Origin: Spironucleus salmonicida
Taxonomy: Eukaryota; Fornicata; Diplomonadida; Hexamitidae
Length of the DNA: 64,000 nucleotides
Direction of reading: 5' to 3'
Assembly (NCBI GenBank): GCA_000497125.2
Contig: CM035320.1
Coordinates: forward strand, 814,001 to 878,000
Positions 44,514 to 55,890 of this stretch are shown piece after piece (position 1 is the stretch's first letter; each line of letters starts with the position of its first letter). The notes under the pieces are model-generated. The model was not told the origin of the DNA. It did no database searches and was given only the letters and a program-made list of their open reading frames with translations. Both the position numbers and the translations under genes were made by a program.

Positions 44514-45476
44514 CCAGCTTAAGAATATTATAATAGATGTAACTAGACCAATTAAACCGTACATCCATACATTACGATAAATGTTAGACATTCCACTTTT
44601 ATGGATAATAGATAACCTCGTACTTTAAACGTATACATCGTATAACTATCCACTGAAAATACAGCTAAGTCTCATACAATAATAATATAAACAAATGCTC
44701 AAAAGCACTACTTCCTCTCGGTTTACTTTTAATGCAATTACTATAACCAACTCTTCTGCTGCATCAAATGCTAAGAACTTTAAGAATGATAGAAGGCACT
44801 GTAATTATAGAGCTGGCCGGAATGGTTTCAATATAGAGAATTACATATAAAGATAACGCTGATCTCTGAGGATAATTGGTATAAAAATCATTCCCGGTAA
44901 GGTATATGAAACTATAAGAGTGATATTCTATGATACACTAAAAAAAGATAATACACAATATAATACTATGCTAAGTGTTGGACTTATTAGGGCTGCTATT
45001 ATTTACGACATATTCCATCGCTCTGCCTTTCCTACCTCAAACAAATGAGATATAGCTGCCTGTGAAAAAGGTGCTAAACTAAATAATATTAGATTGTTAA
45101 ATCTAGAATACGCTCCAAATCCTATAAAAAATAGTATTGAAATCAACAGATAGTGAATAATGGAGTAGTTAAAAACAACCCTACCAGCGTTAATTTATGC
45201 AGTTCCTAGTATTGGAGAAATAATTTCAAATGCAACTTTTCCTACGAGTTATGGAACTATTAATATAATTTCATAGTTTGTGATCAGGTTAAACGTATTA
45301 ATAGCATTGCTTTCGTCAAATTGTAAACAAAAAATAAAAATAAAAAATGCTCTGAAAATAACTAAAAAATGATACATAGGAGATGCGAATTAGTATTATT
45401 ATACTCTATCTTTTAGTTCATATACTAAAACATCAGTTGAAGTAGATGATTCTACTGAACGAGAATACTGTGTCAT
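43881..45476 (-). CDS. Multi-pass membrane transporter, possibly MATE-type
   Basis: 531 residues, ATG 45476, TGA 43881-43883. Ten to twelve hydrophobic segments between about 45 and 400, then a polar Ser/Thr-rich cytosolic tail of about 110 residues. The motif NGALRGMVMPLY near residue 345 resembles the G(A/V)LRG motif of MATE/polysaccharide exporters; the family call is tentative. Composition changes sharply inside the gene: codons are AT-rich up to 44514 and GC-rich after it, exactly at the IR3 edge. AT-rich element (TATATATAATT) before the ATG. The right arm holds only the GC-rich 3' part. Confidence 0.7.
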
Positions 45477-45822
45477 TTTAAAATAGTAAATAAAATTATA
45501 TATAATTCATATTTTTCAAAATTTAACTGTAAATCAGTTAAGTTGTTTGTTACTTTATGACTTGATTAATCTGCCAAAAATTATTTGGAATCTACATTTA
45601 AACTAATGTACTAGTAATAATATTATCATTCAAAATTAATTAACAATTATAAATAATTCTTTTTAATTGACTATATTGAAATGTACTAATTACTTATTAA
45701 ACACACCGGATTACATAAATTTAAAGACATTTTTAATAAATGAAAAAAAGATTTAGTATGAATAATTAAAATAACAGATATAATATTGAACTAGTAAAAA
45801 TAAATTGGTCATTCAAGATTTA
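45477..45822. other. AT-rich divergent intergenic DNA
   Basis: Promoter-like AT runs at about 45485-45505 and 45775-45785. No gene seen. Confidence 0.5.
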
Positions 45823-46035
45823 ATGGCCTCAAACGTTTTTGATGGTTACTATTATTAATTAAAAACAGTGTCATACTCTAATTGCTTAACTAATTTCAAT
45901 GAGCAAATAAACTAATCTCCTGATAATTATTAATTCTTTTATATTATATTAAGTTAGGCTGCAAAATCAAATAACATTAGTTATACTATTTCCCGATAAT
46001 GTCTCAGACTATCCTAAGTTTTTTCAACCTTTTGA
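45823..46035 (+). CDS. Small hypothetical protein, 70 aa
   Basis: ATG 45823, TGA 46033-46035. MASNVFDGYYYQLKTVSYSN then a Gln/Asn/Ser-rich rest. Overlapping frames in other phases are also open here, so phase is uncertain. Confidence 0.4.
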
Positions 46036-46616
46036 GCCTGATTAATAATTTATAAAGTTAATTATTATAATAATTGGTATCTATTCTTTTTACTACGCTC
46101 CAATTTAGCTTATTACTCTAATTTATCCAAAACAATATTTTACTAATGCAGGATTTTACTTAGCTTAGCTAGCTACTTTTCTTTTTATTAAATCTATTTT
46201 GATATTAATTTGATATCAACCATTTGCTTTTTGATATTGGTGGTAAAAATTAAATATGCATTATTAAAAGTTTTATTTGCATATTTTGTCTATTCATAAG
46301 TAAATTTACAGTACTATTAAAATAAATTTTAAATTGATGATTAAACGTTTATTCTGCGTGCTTTATTAAATTGCAACAACATTTATCTAGTAAACTACTT
46401 ATATTTTATAGATTAGCTACAAGACATTTTTGCTACTTGATATAATTATTGCTAAACTTTGTATCTTTGTATCACTTAAATCTTAATTGGTGTAAGATCA
46501 ATCATTTCTAATCTTATATTATGAGATGGTCATTATTTTGAATAATGGAATATATAGCTTATATATAATAAAATAGTTAAAAACAAATTGAAAATTATAA
46601 ATTTCGCCTCATCTAT
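46036..46616. other. AT-rich DNA; overlapping weak frames
   Basis: A plus-strand frame ending near 46212 has hydrophobic stretches, but several phases are open; nothing is supported. Confidence 0.4.
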
Positions 46617-46790
46617 TCATGAATCTTCTCTAGCAGGTCTCAAGGGGGTTAATTAACCTAGAACCGTAACCTCCCCATCTTATTGCTCTAACTAGCCTTA
46701 CATACGTTTTAATCTTAAGTCATACTTCCGACAACATGCACATTAGACTGTTTGTGATAAAAACCCATACAAACCAACAAATAGAACCAT
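46617..46790 (-). CDS. Small protein with N-terminal hydrophobic segment, 57 aa
   Basis: ATG 46790, TGA 46617-46619. MVLFVGLYGFLSQTVQ could be a signal peptide or anchor, then CACCRKYDLRLKRMQGQLEQ and an acidic tail. A GC-richer island supports coding; family unknown. Confidence 0.4.
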
Positions 46791-47015
46791 TGCTATAATA
46801 GCTAATGAATCAAATAACCTGGCACCTTATTCTTACATTTTTAATGTTTATATATGTAAGTAATATAAGATATATTTTTATTTCATTTCCTAGTATTTTT
46901 AAACTGTTGACTAAATTACATAGTATGCACAAATATAAATTAACTTGCTAAAAAATTAGACTACATATAATATTAATAATCAAAATAGGTGCAAAACAAA
47001 AATAAATACATTTCA

Positions 47016-47249
47016 TCACTTTAAACGTTTGATGCTAAGCGCTTCCAATCGTTACCGTTATGCGCGTACACCTGTACTCTCGATTATAGGTTTTTTCTCA
47101 GGATAGCGATCTACATATGCACCACCGTTAAAATGCATTTTAACAAAAGGAATTTATCTATCAATTACACGATAATTAAAATAAAGAGGTTATGATTATT
47201 TAACATGTGATTCTACATCATATCCTCGATGCTACGTCTTATAAAACAT
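47016..47249 (-). CDS. Small basic protein, 77 aa
   Basis: ATG 47249, TGA 47016-47018, six TAR codons as Gln. Tyr/Arg/Lys-rich with Pro-containing loops (HFNGGAYVDRYPEKKPIIES) and a basic end. The style resembles small microtubule inner proteins of axonemes, but no family match can be claimed. The GC-richer 3' part argues for real coding. Confidence 0.5.
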
Positions 47250-47530
47250 TTACTATGCCGATGTTGAGCGAGAAATATTAATATTCTAGCTTAGTTACTT
47301 TGAGTTGAAAAAGTTTGTCTAATTTAAAGTAAGCGTCTTAGACATTTATTTTAAGTAAACAGTCTTAGTTTATGGTGTTAAGTAAGGATCTAGTTGATTA
47401 AGCTACCGAATATTCATTTAGCAAAATGATAATATCAATAATACAAGTTATATTATATAATAAAAATGATATACTAATGCATTAAGAGTATTATATTATT
47501 AAGTTAATTAAAAATTTAACTTCTATAATC

Positions 47531-48769
47531 ATGCCATTTGACGATATTCCATCTATTTAAACAACCATTGCTGCCATTTCAGATAATTATAAAAATTATA
47601 TAATACCCTATCACATTGATCTATAATTAAACCCTCCTCCGATGCCTAACCGTCGTTTTACAATTTTAATTTTAGGTAATTAAAATGCAGGAAAATCCTC
47701 TTTTATTAACAATTGTATTGGTTAAAAACTGCTTAAAACTGGACATGGAGCCACAACAAACCATATCTCAATCATTATTCCAGGAGCATCACGTTAAACT
47801 TTGTCATTGAATTAAGCTCAGAATTTGGTGCCGTTTACCAATCTTCCCCCATAATCTACAGTTGAAATATTTGATGGTTATAAGAAAAATGACTAAGATC
47901 TATAGAATTCATAATTTTTATCATAAGTTTCAGCAATTTTTGAAGTTGAAAATTAACCAAAATCTATATCGCCTTTTATCTTCATTGATACGCCAGGATT
48001 CGTTGAAAAAACTGACTTTTAACCGCTTAAATAGCTAATTAAGCAAGTGGACTTAATTTTGCTTTTTGTAGAATCCTCTAAATTTTAGCTTACAAACTAG
48101 ACAATTGAATTAATTAATCATATAGTTAACAAAAACATTGATATGAAAATTATTCTTTCAAAAATTGATTTGGTAGGAAGTAAATTTGAGTATGTTTAAA
48201 ATGTTGTTTCCTGTAGTTAAATGATACAACGATGCATTCAATTTAAAGAATTTGATATCTATCCAATTACACTACCTAAATTTTCTTCTGCAAAATCTAA
48301 AGTTCAAAGCGAATTAAATGGGAGCGGTATGTCACTCGAAAAATTAGAAGCACCATTTATTGTAAGCAATTTCGACTGTTTGAAGGATTTTGAAGATGAA
48401 ATGGAAAATCAAATTATAATTTAATTCAGAAATTTGCTTGATAGGTTTAAAATTGACTGCAAAAATCTTAATAGAAGTATCAAGGACTACGAACAGACAT
48501 GTAAGTAGATCAAAAAATTTACTATAAAGATGTGGAGTTTAAGAGTATTTTTAATATGTTCTTTGATAGGAATAGTTATGATAAAATTTAATAAAAACAC
48601 CTAAATCTTTAGTAACTTAGTAATTATAAATATTATATCGTTGATAGCTAGTTTATTTATCTGGAAAAAACCCCTTGTTGGTATGCAAAAAATTGGTGAA
48701 ATGGAAAGCCTTGTTGATGGAAACTTGATGCAGTGCGTTAAAAAATTAGAGGCTGTTTAAATTGAGTGA
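47531..48769 (+). CDS. Dynamin/EHD-like GTPase with C-terminal membrane hairpin
   Basis: 412 residues, ATG 47531, TGA 48767-48769. G1 GNQNAGKS 49-56, likely G2 Thr75/76, G3 DTPG 153-156, G4 SKID 210-213 (canonical NKxD). The stretch QVDLILLFVESSKFQLTN between G3 and G4 follows the EHD/dynamin pattern. Two close hydrophobic segments (about 336-353 and 360-380) form a hairpin near the end, as in atlastin or mitofusin-type membrane-remodelling GTPases, but the helical stalk is short. Membrane fusion or tubulation is inferred. It is the only clear plus-strand gene in the IR3 spacer; AT-rich element TATATTATTAAG upstream. Confidence 0.78.
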
Positions 48770-48867
48770 GGAAGTTCTGTTTTTTACTATATATTTTATG
48801 TAAGAATAATAGAATTTTCATCAAAATTTTGATACTGCACATTGAGTAAAATTTAATAAGGGATTTT

Positions 48868-49500
48868 TATAAATTTATTACGCTATCTGTGGGCTCGCGG
48901 CTGCCCACTGCGATGCTGAACAACCACTACACAGGGCTGCTGAGCTACACACGTAACGGGGCGCTGCGCGGAATGGTGATGCCGCTGTACGCGTTCGTGC
49001 AGGCGCACCACGCCGTGTGCCGCGGGGGGTCCTTCGCGATCTTCAGCGGCACCGTGCGCTCGCTTGCAATCATCGCCTCGTTCATCTGGATCTACTGCGC
49101 TGACCCCACTTATAATTTCAACTGCGTGTTCACTGTGCAGACCCTGACGATCCTGCTGCTCGCCATTGGCGGCCTCGTCCATCGCTTTGCCCTCGAGCGC
49201 CACGGGGGCCGGTTTGCCGAGGAGTCCGAGCGCGGCGAAGACCTGCCCAGCGCACCACGCACCCCGGTGAACAAGACGAAGGAACCTGTGGAGGAGCCGT
49301 TCGACACGGGGAACTTCCTCTCCAACCAGTCCGTGAACTTCCTGCAGCTGAGCAAGATTGGCGCCAACCGCAACACGAGCCTGCTGGAGAGCCTCGTGAA
49401 CAGCTCCTACGCCAAGACGCAGGTGATCAAGTCCAACCTCGAGGTTACCACGGACTCCTCGGACCACTCTAAGCCTGGCGGGCTGGATACCACGCAGTGA
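48868..49500 (+). pseudogene. 5'-truncated copy of the transporter gene
   Basis: Carries only the last 210 or so codons of the 531-codon gene at 43881; identity begins at TATAAATTTATT (48868). The upstream DNA is unrelated and gives no ATG with the missing membrane segments. The frame itself is intact to TGA 49498-49500. Confidence 0.8.
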
Positions 49501-49595
49501 GGTATTTGTCACTATTCGCGGTTTTGGAGAAACGGGATTTTCGGTTTCTCTGGGTTGCGGCCAGGACCGCGAGCAGTGGTTCCCGCGGCGGCAGA

Positions 49596-49901
49596 ATGAC
49601 GTCCCCGCTCAACTTCTTCACCTTCACCCCCGCCGGGTGCAACCTCGACTACATTCAGGTACCGCCGCGGAGCCCCCAGAAGCCCAGTCCTATGGTCAGC
49701 CAGTCCCCGCACCGGCAGCGGATCCGGCGCAACGCGGCCTCCATGCTGCTCCGGGGCGGCTTCCAGCTCCCGCCACAGCTGGGTGCGCTCCATACCGTGG
49801 AGACTCTCGGCTAGTCCGCCAGGCTGCCCTCGCTGCGCGCTCCCCTGCCTAGGCAGTTCTCAGACGGGCAGGTGCAGCCCGGTGCGGCGGGATTCTAGTG
49901 A
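49596..49901 (+). CDS. Hypothetical protein, 101 aa (IR3 right copy)
   Basis: Identical to 43480-43785 as far as can be seen; ATG 49596, TGA 49899-49901. Intact, though its upstream neighbour is truncated. Confidence 0.5.
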
Positions 49902-49910
49902 ACGAATGTC

Positions 49911-50207
49911 TCACTACGGCCCCTGCATCATGCTCTGGCTCGAGATGTCCCTGTTCCCCAGCAGCAGCGTCCCGTCCCCGTTGTCGTCCCGGTCGAGGCA
50001 GACCGTGCCCAGCGACTCTAGGTGGGGCAGGTCCTCCGCGATCGGCAGGAGCTTCGGCGCCCCGTACTCGTTGTCGGTGATCTGCCTCTGCTTTCGGGCC
50101 AGCGTCTTGCGGATGGAGCGCATTCGGAATTTGGAACGGTCAAAATGTGCCTCGGCCGCGCGCGGGCGCGAACTCGGGGTTGGGCGCGGGGCGTGCTCTG
50201 CGCACTA
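49911..50207 (-). pseudogene. 5'-truncated copy of the 43045 gene
   Basis: The internal ATG (50123) and the last 70 codons are intact, with an in-frame 24-base insertion further upstream; beyond 50207 the sequence is unrelated and supplies no in-frame ATG nearby. If translation really starts at the internal ATG, this copy would be functional. Confidence 0.5.
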
Positions 50208-50750
50208 GCAGATGACATCATGTCCATGCCACGAGTAGCCTACATGCGCTAATTATCACTATTATAGCTACAATGTCCCTTTACAGCAATGCTACTTTGG
50301 CTACCTGCCTTAAGATCCAGTTATAAGTCACACTGCTATCAGGCTATTTTACGCCTTAGCACTGAAAACCTAAATAGAGCTAAAGCTTAGTCCTCTTGTC
50401 TACACCGCTAAACTCATGCACGGATTCACCGCGTAGTATCATATGACGCATTCTAGCTTATAATTTGCTCAAACCTTTATACTCACCGGAAAACCTCATA
50501 ATTTATCTATTTTCACCAATTCCTGCACTACCTCGATACCCACGTTTTAAATATTTCAACCCTCCAAATTAGCTCATAATTAACCCCCACACAACCCCAT
50601 CCAACCCCCTCCACCCCCCTCCACACCCCAATTACCACCCACACCACAAACGTAAATTCCACATCCTTCGCCATTTTCTATTTTTATTTTCTATTATTAC
50701 ATACTATTATTATACATTAATTTTCACTATACCACATTTTCCCCTTCCAA
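50208..50750. other. Intergenic DNA with C-rich tract and promoter
   Basis: No gene supported. About 50585-50640 is a purine-free-like C/A/T tract dominated by CCCC runs. TACTATTATTATACATTA (about 50700-50717) is the likely promoter element of the next gene. Confidence 0.5.
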
Positions 50751-53054
50751 ATGAATTTGGACCTGAGAATTTTTCTGCGCCATTTCGCGAACCAGGACAT
50801 CATCCAGCGCGGCTGGCACCGCCTGACCTTCCAGTTCTCGCACCCGATCGAGCTCGCGGGCGTCTCCCCGCTGATCCACGACTTCGTGGACCGGCGCGAC
50901 CCGTCGCGATTTTTCGACAGGGCGACCGATTTTTCGTACAATTCGGCCACAAATTCGATTTCCACTCCCTCTTTTCGCATCGAATTTTTCGACCAAATCG
51001 TCCAATTTTCGGCGCTGCTTTTGACGCGTTTGCGCCTCGCCACAACGAATTTCTCGCTCGAAATTTCGCTAAAACTCGATTTCACGCATTTTCCGAATTA
51101 GATTCCGGCCGCTGCGCCGAGCGTTTTTGCCACAACTTTCATACGCAAAATTCTACTGTAAAATATGCTAATCCCGTCGATTTAGCCGTTTTCCGAGTCG
51201 TTCCAGGACGTCCATTTCAGCGATTTCGAGCTCGTTTTCATGTGGCGAATTAGCAGCGCGCAGGGCGTCAAGAACGCGCAGAGCGTCCTCCTGCTGCAGG
51301 ATTACTGCTTCGAAATTTTTTACCGCGAGAGCTTCGAAAACGCGTTTCGGCAGCTTAAAAATATGAAGAATTGCGGGCAATTTCTGCTCTAGTACGCTGA
51401 GCAGAAAAAGCGCTATTCGCACGTTTTTAGCGATGCCGCGGAAGCGAAGAATTTCGCGAAATTGCAGCTTCAGCTGGTCCAGAAATTCCACTTTCTGCTG
51501 AACCAGGACGTCGCGGAAGTGAAAATTAGGCAAAAGCAGCAATAGCCGTCCTGCGTCGACTTTTTCGAGGACGAGCAGGTCTCGTCGCTGAGCGCTTCGA
51601 ATTTCGAGTTTTCGGAGCTCCAGGACGCGGTTTCCGTCGATTATCCGGGCGAAACGATTCAGAATAGCGAGAAATTCGCGGTGGTTAAAACTGATGGATT
51701 TCGCCGTAAGAACGTCTATGAGACGAAAAGTTAGCTGATTCTGAGGATCGATAGTGATAGCGAGAATTTTGGTGCGGAAAATGCTTAAAAATCAGGTTTT
51801 AGCGAGCAGAATAAGCTGGAAAATGAAGATAGCGAGTATTTAGTTGATAATGTGGGATAAATAGGGGTGGAAGGTGATGTTTAACAGTTATAGTGTGATG
51901 TTTAAGAGAAAGAACGTGATATTTAAAAGCAAAAACCTATCATTTAGCCCCAAAAAGGTGAAACTTAAGAGCAGTAATGTGTTATTTAACCCCAAAAACC
52001 TCTCTACATCGAGCAAATCGTCCCAGACGAAATCTTCTTCAAACAGCTCTTTAACGCGGCCCAGGACATCAGAATTAACGTGAAAACGTGCGTTTACCAG
52101 TCGGATTTCGCACTGCCTTTTCTCACGAAAATCGCGCAAAACGTCCCCTCAAAACAGGAATTTATCGGCCTTTTTGACGCCAAAACACAGAAATTCTTGA
52201 CCGAAAAATTCTCTCAGAAACCAAAGAAACTGCGAAACAACTTGATTGTCACAACATTTGTTCACGGTTTCTAGGGAAATTCCAACGATTTGCGCTATTT
52301 TAAGAATGTGATATAACAGCAGAACAAGGGTCCAAATCACCTGTTCCTGCTCGCCTCTAAGTTCTACAAGAACGCGGCGCCGACGGTTTCGATTTTCGAG
52401 CTCGGCTACCAGCTGGCGCTCGAAATAATACACTTTCTGGCCGAAAATAACGCTAGCATTTAGCAGCTCAAAAACATCAATTTCGTGGGGTTCTCGCTCG
52501 GAAATATCGTCGTTTAGGCTTGCATTTAGAGCAAAATTTTCGAGGATTTTCTGCCTTTTCTTGACTAAAATATCAGCATAAACGGGCCGCATTTGGGCGC
52601 TAATAGCGACAAATAGTTGGTCAATATGGGCATGTGCTTTTTGAAGTGTTTTAACAAGCAGCGGTGCATTTCTGAGCTTGAAAATCACCAAATTAGCGAT
52701 TTGCAGCGTTAAATTCCAAGATATAACGTTTTGTAAGCTGTTGATCAGACGGATTGCATGGAGTTAGTGAGTATCGGCAGTCTAGGATTTTTGTTTAATC
52801 GATAGGTTTTTATAGGAAGTCAGGGCGATGGTTACGTAAAATGCAGTTCAGCTGCATTGAATAATCGCAAGCTTTGGAAGCTTACTGGGAGCGGGGTCGG
52901 GTGTGAAAATTTGCAGTAGATAATATTGATTAATGCGAAAGAAAAATTCAAGAAAGGGCCATTTTTAGATGTTTAGACAGGAAGAAATGTGCATATTACG
53001 CCGTTAATTGATTTTTATACGATAGAACTTATAATTGACGCTTTGTGGTAGTGA
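50751..53054 (+). CDS. FAM135/DUF676-type putative serine esterase
   Basis: 767 residues, ATG 50751, TGA 53052-53054. N-terminal FAM135-like domain (residues 1-300: GWHRLTFQF, then helices), a Gln-rich low-complexity linker (about 345-430) built from clustered TAA/TAG codons, and a C-terminal alpha/beta hydrolase: TTFVHGFQGNSNDLRYF (oxyanion), nucleophile elbow GFSLG 580-584 (Ser582), INGPHLGA, and GSQGDGYV supplying the likely acid. This is the DUF676 lipase/esterase arrangement. Size is shorter than animal FAM135 (over 1000). Substrate unknown. The linker repeats IIQPQK-type units. Confidence 0.9.
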
Positions 53055-53444
53055 GTTCGTTTACCTGACTGATAATTTTATAGATTTTACAAGTAAATTA
53101 AAAAATTGGTTCGTAATGTAATTATCGCTGTAAATAATATAAACATAAGGTTTATATGTAAGGGATCTTTTTAGTGTGAGTTTATTTAATCTAGATTATC
53201 AACAAAATAAATTAATATATTATAATGATGCGTATAGTTTGAATATTTATTTTAGTATTATTTCTTATAGCGTTTAATTTATGTAATAATTTTAAGTTTG
53301 CTGTTAATCTCACTAAAATAACTCGATCAATATTTATTAATTACATATATATAAAGTATTGTATTCTTAAAAGTATTCAGTAAAAAAGGTAATGTAGTAT
53401 ATATATGCAAAGTATAAATATTGTCCTTATTTATTCTATCAAAA
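53055..53444. other. AT-rich intergenic DNA
   Basis: No gene seen; AT-rich element near 53205-53225. Confidence 0.55.
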
Positions 53445-53726
53445 ATGAGAAAGATCTCGCTAAAGTCGAATAAATCTTTCAAGATAACCAGGAGTACATC
53501 ATATTCAAAATCTGCAAATTTGCTACCCCCTATCTCTACACCTCGCATCATGCTTAAGCAACTATCATGCAAAGATGTTAAGTAGAAGGAATTATTCAGA
53601 GAATCTATCGACTCCAAGACATTAGAATTGTCTACTACGGACGATGGTTATGATGATATGTACCTTGATAGTTGTTTACTCGAAAATGTAGATTAGGTAG
53701 AGTTAGATGATGAATTTATAGAATGA
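53445..53726 (+). CDS. Small hypothetical protein, 93 aa
   Basis: ATG 53445, TGA 53724-53726. Basic Ser/Lys-rich N-terminus (MRKISLKSNKSFKITRSTSY), acidic C-terminus (VDQVELDDEFIE). The frame stays protein-like for some distance past the TGA, so it may be longer or the stop may be leaky. Family unknown. Confidence 0.55.
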
Positions 53727-54192
53727 CGCCAATTCAGCCTAACTGTGATTTAGTTTATTCGACTGTAAATATATGATGATATGTAGACTAGTAATATAAA
53801 TGAAAATTTCTAAAATATTAATATTGATAGTTTTGCTTAAATTAAAAAAAAATACAACAAATTTGTTATTATCATTATCGATTAATCCAAAAATGTATGT
53901 TTTTTTTAAATTTTACCATAAATTTTTAGACAAAATTCGTAGATGATGAGTATTTAATCGATATAATTATATAAAGAATAAATTTGTTGTATGGAATATT
54001 TATATATAAATGCATTATTAATAATGATATAGTATCTTAATATACATTAATAATTTGACAATTCCAAACAAAAAAGTAACATTATTACAAGTAATAAAGT
54101 ATATATTCATTACAAATATATTTCAGATAAGTAGTAACTGTCTATTCATTATACAAATGAGTAATAAAAGATAATTAATGAAATTTAGCTGA
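53727..54192. other. AT-rich intergenic DNA
   Basis: Simple AT-rich sequence; only the downstream extension of the previous frame is of note. Confidence 0.5.
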
Positions 54193-55146
54193 TCACTTGC
54201 TAACAACATCATTTATGAAGAAGTTGAGCACAGCCATAGCAGACCAAAGTCTGTTACCAGCTTCAGTGTAGGCGATAGATTTAGGTCCATCCATTACACT
54301 AGCAGTTTACTCATCACCACGTTAAGCAGGAAGGCAATTCATGAATACAGAGTTAGTAGCAGTAAGAGCCATAGCTTCGTCATTGATCTGGAAAGGCATG
54401 AGGTGTTTATAACGTTCAGCCTTCTGATCTTTAGAGATGTGATAAGACATCCAAGAATCAGCATACATAATGTTAACACCAGCACAAGCTTTAATATCAT
54501 GAGCGATGGTACATTTACCACCGGAAATACGGTTAAGAGTGGCTACTTCATCAATGACTTCCTAAACTGGGGAATAATCTTTATGATCAGGGCAAATAAC
54601 AACCATTTCCATACCAAGCATGGCACAAGCACGCATAATATCATAGGTAACATTATTATAACAATCTCCAGAATAGCACATTCTAAGGCCCTTGAAGGAA
54701 CCAAAATGCATCTTGATTGTCATGAAGTCACACACCATTTAAAGAGGATGCGCCCAATCATCAAGAGCATTGATACAAGGAACAGAGGCAAATTTTGCGA
54801 GCTCAGTCATAGAAGCACGAGTGGGAAGACGGGCAGAAACGACGTCTACCATTCTGGAGATAACTTCAGCAGTATCCTACATGGTCTCTTTTACACCTAA
54901 GTTAGAATTAGCACCTAATTCATAGTAAATGCAGTGACCACCGAGGTTTGTCATGGCAGTCTCAAGAGAAATACGAGTACGAAGAGAAGGCTTGGCAAAG
55001 AAGGCTAAAAGTTACTTGCCAGAGCAAGATTTTTGATATTTCTCTGGGTTAATCTTCATATCAATAGCAGTATCAATAAGGCGTTCAAACTCAGCAGGAG
55101 CAAGAGATGAGATAGTAAGAAGATGTCTGGTATTCTTGTAAGGCAT
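54193..55146 (-). CDS. OTC: Ornithine carbamoyltransferase-like protein
   Basis: 317 residues, ATG 55146, TGA 54193-54195, six TAR codons as Gln. Carbamoyl-phosphate loop SLRTR at 54-58 (OTC is normally STRTR), HPLQ at 133-136, DSWMS region near 220 (OTC DxWxSMG) and NCLPAQRG near 280 (OTC HCLPAxRG). The end (DGPKSIAYTEAGNRLWSA) is OTC-like. In diplomonads catabolic OTC makes carbamoyl phosphate for ATP in the arginine dihydrolase pathway; arginine deiminase and carbamate kinase are not in this window. The Thr-to-Leu and His-to-Asn changes are at substrate-contact motifs. Confidence 0.9.
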
Positions 55147-55881
55147 TGGGAAGTGGTGACCAAATCTAGAAAAAAGATTTAAGAATATTATTTGTTAAAT
55201 TATTAATCTCTATTATTTCCCCCTCCATTATGTTCAAAAATATATATAAATATACCATAATTATTCTACTTATTTTGTGATTTTCTTAAATATGTGAGTA
55301 TGCCTCAAAAATAGTTTTTAAATAATGACATATAAAAAAATATTACAATATTAGTAAAAACTAATATATTTTTTAATTAATAAGTTTGTTCAAATATCAT
55401 AAAGTCTGTATTGCTCAAATAATTATAACTAGACTAATAATCATTACTAATCTCCACAATATTATCTGCCACTGTATTATTACTTATAAATTTATTTATA
55501 TAATCTGTCATTGGGTTTTATATTATTAATTATTCATATCCTGTAACTTTTTAATGCACTATATATTTATTTTATAAATAATAGTAATCCTACTTCATAT
55601 TGGGTTTATATAAAAGTCATACATTTAAACATTAATATTAATTGCTTAAGTATGATAAACATAGAAGAGATATTTAATATACTTTCACATTGCAATATCA
55701 TCATCGCTCACTATGAACCACTTAACCTATAACGAATAATTACTAACCAAATACAATATTATTATCTTATATATAACTCCAAAACTATGTATATTCTAGA
55801 TCATTTATTAGTACGTAAATATACTGAATTTACAATGGTTAGTGGGGGAAAGTGTTTTTATCTGAATCAGATAATTAATTC
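55147..55881. other. AT-rich intergenic DNA
   Basis: OTC upstream region (AT-rich element about 55235-55260). A short plus-strand frame near 55712 is not significant. Confidence 0.5.
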
Positions 55882-55890
55882 TTTTCTGCC

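Larger units (their letters stand above)
48868..50207. repeat. Inverted repeat IR3, right arm (1340 bp)
   Basis: Mirror of 43198-44513 plus a 24-base insertion near 50165-50190. Confidence 0.97.
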
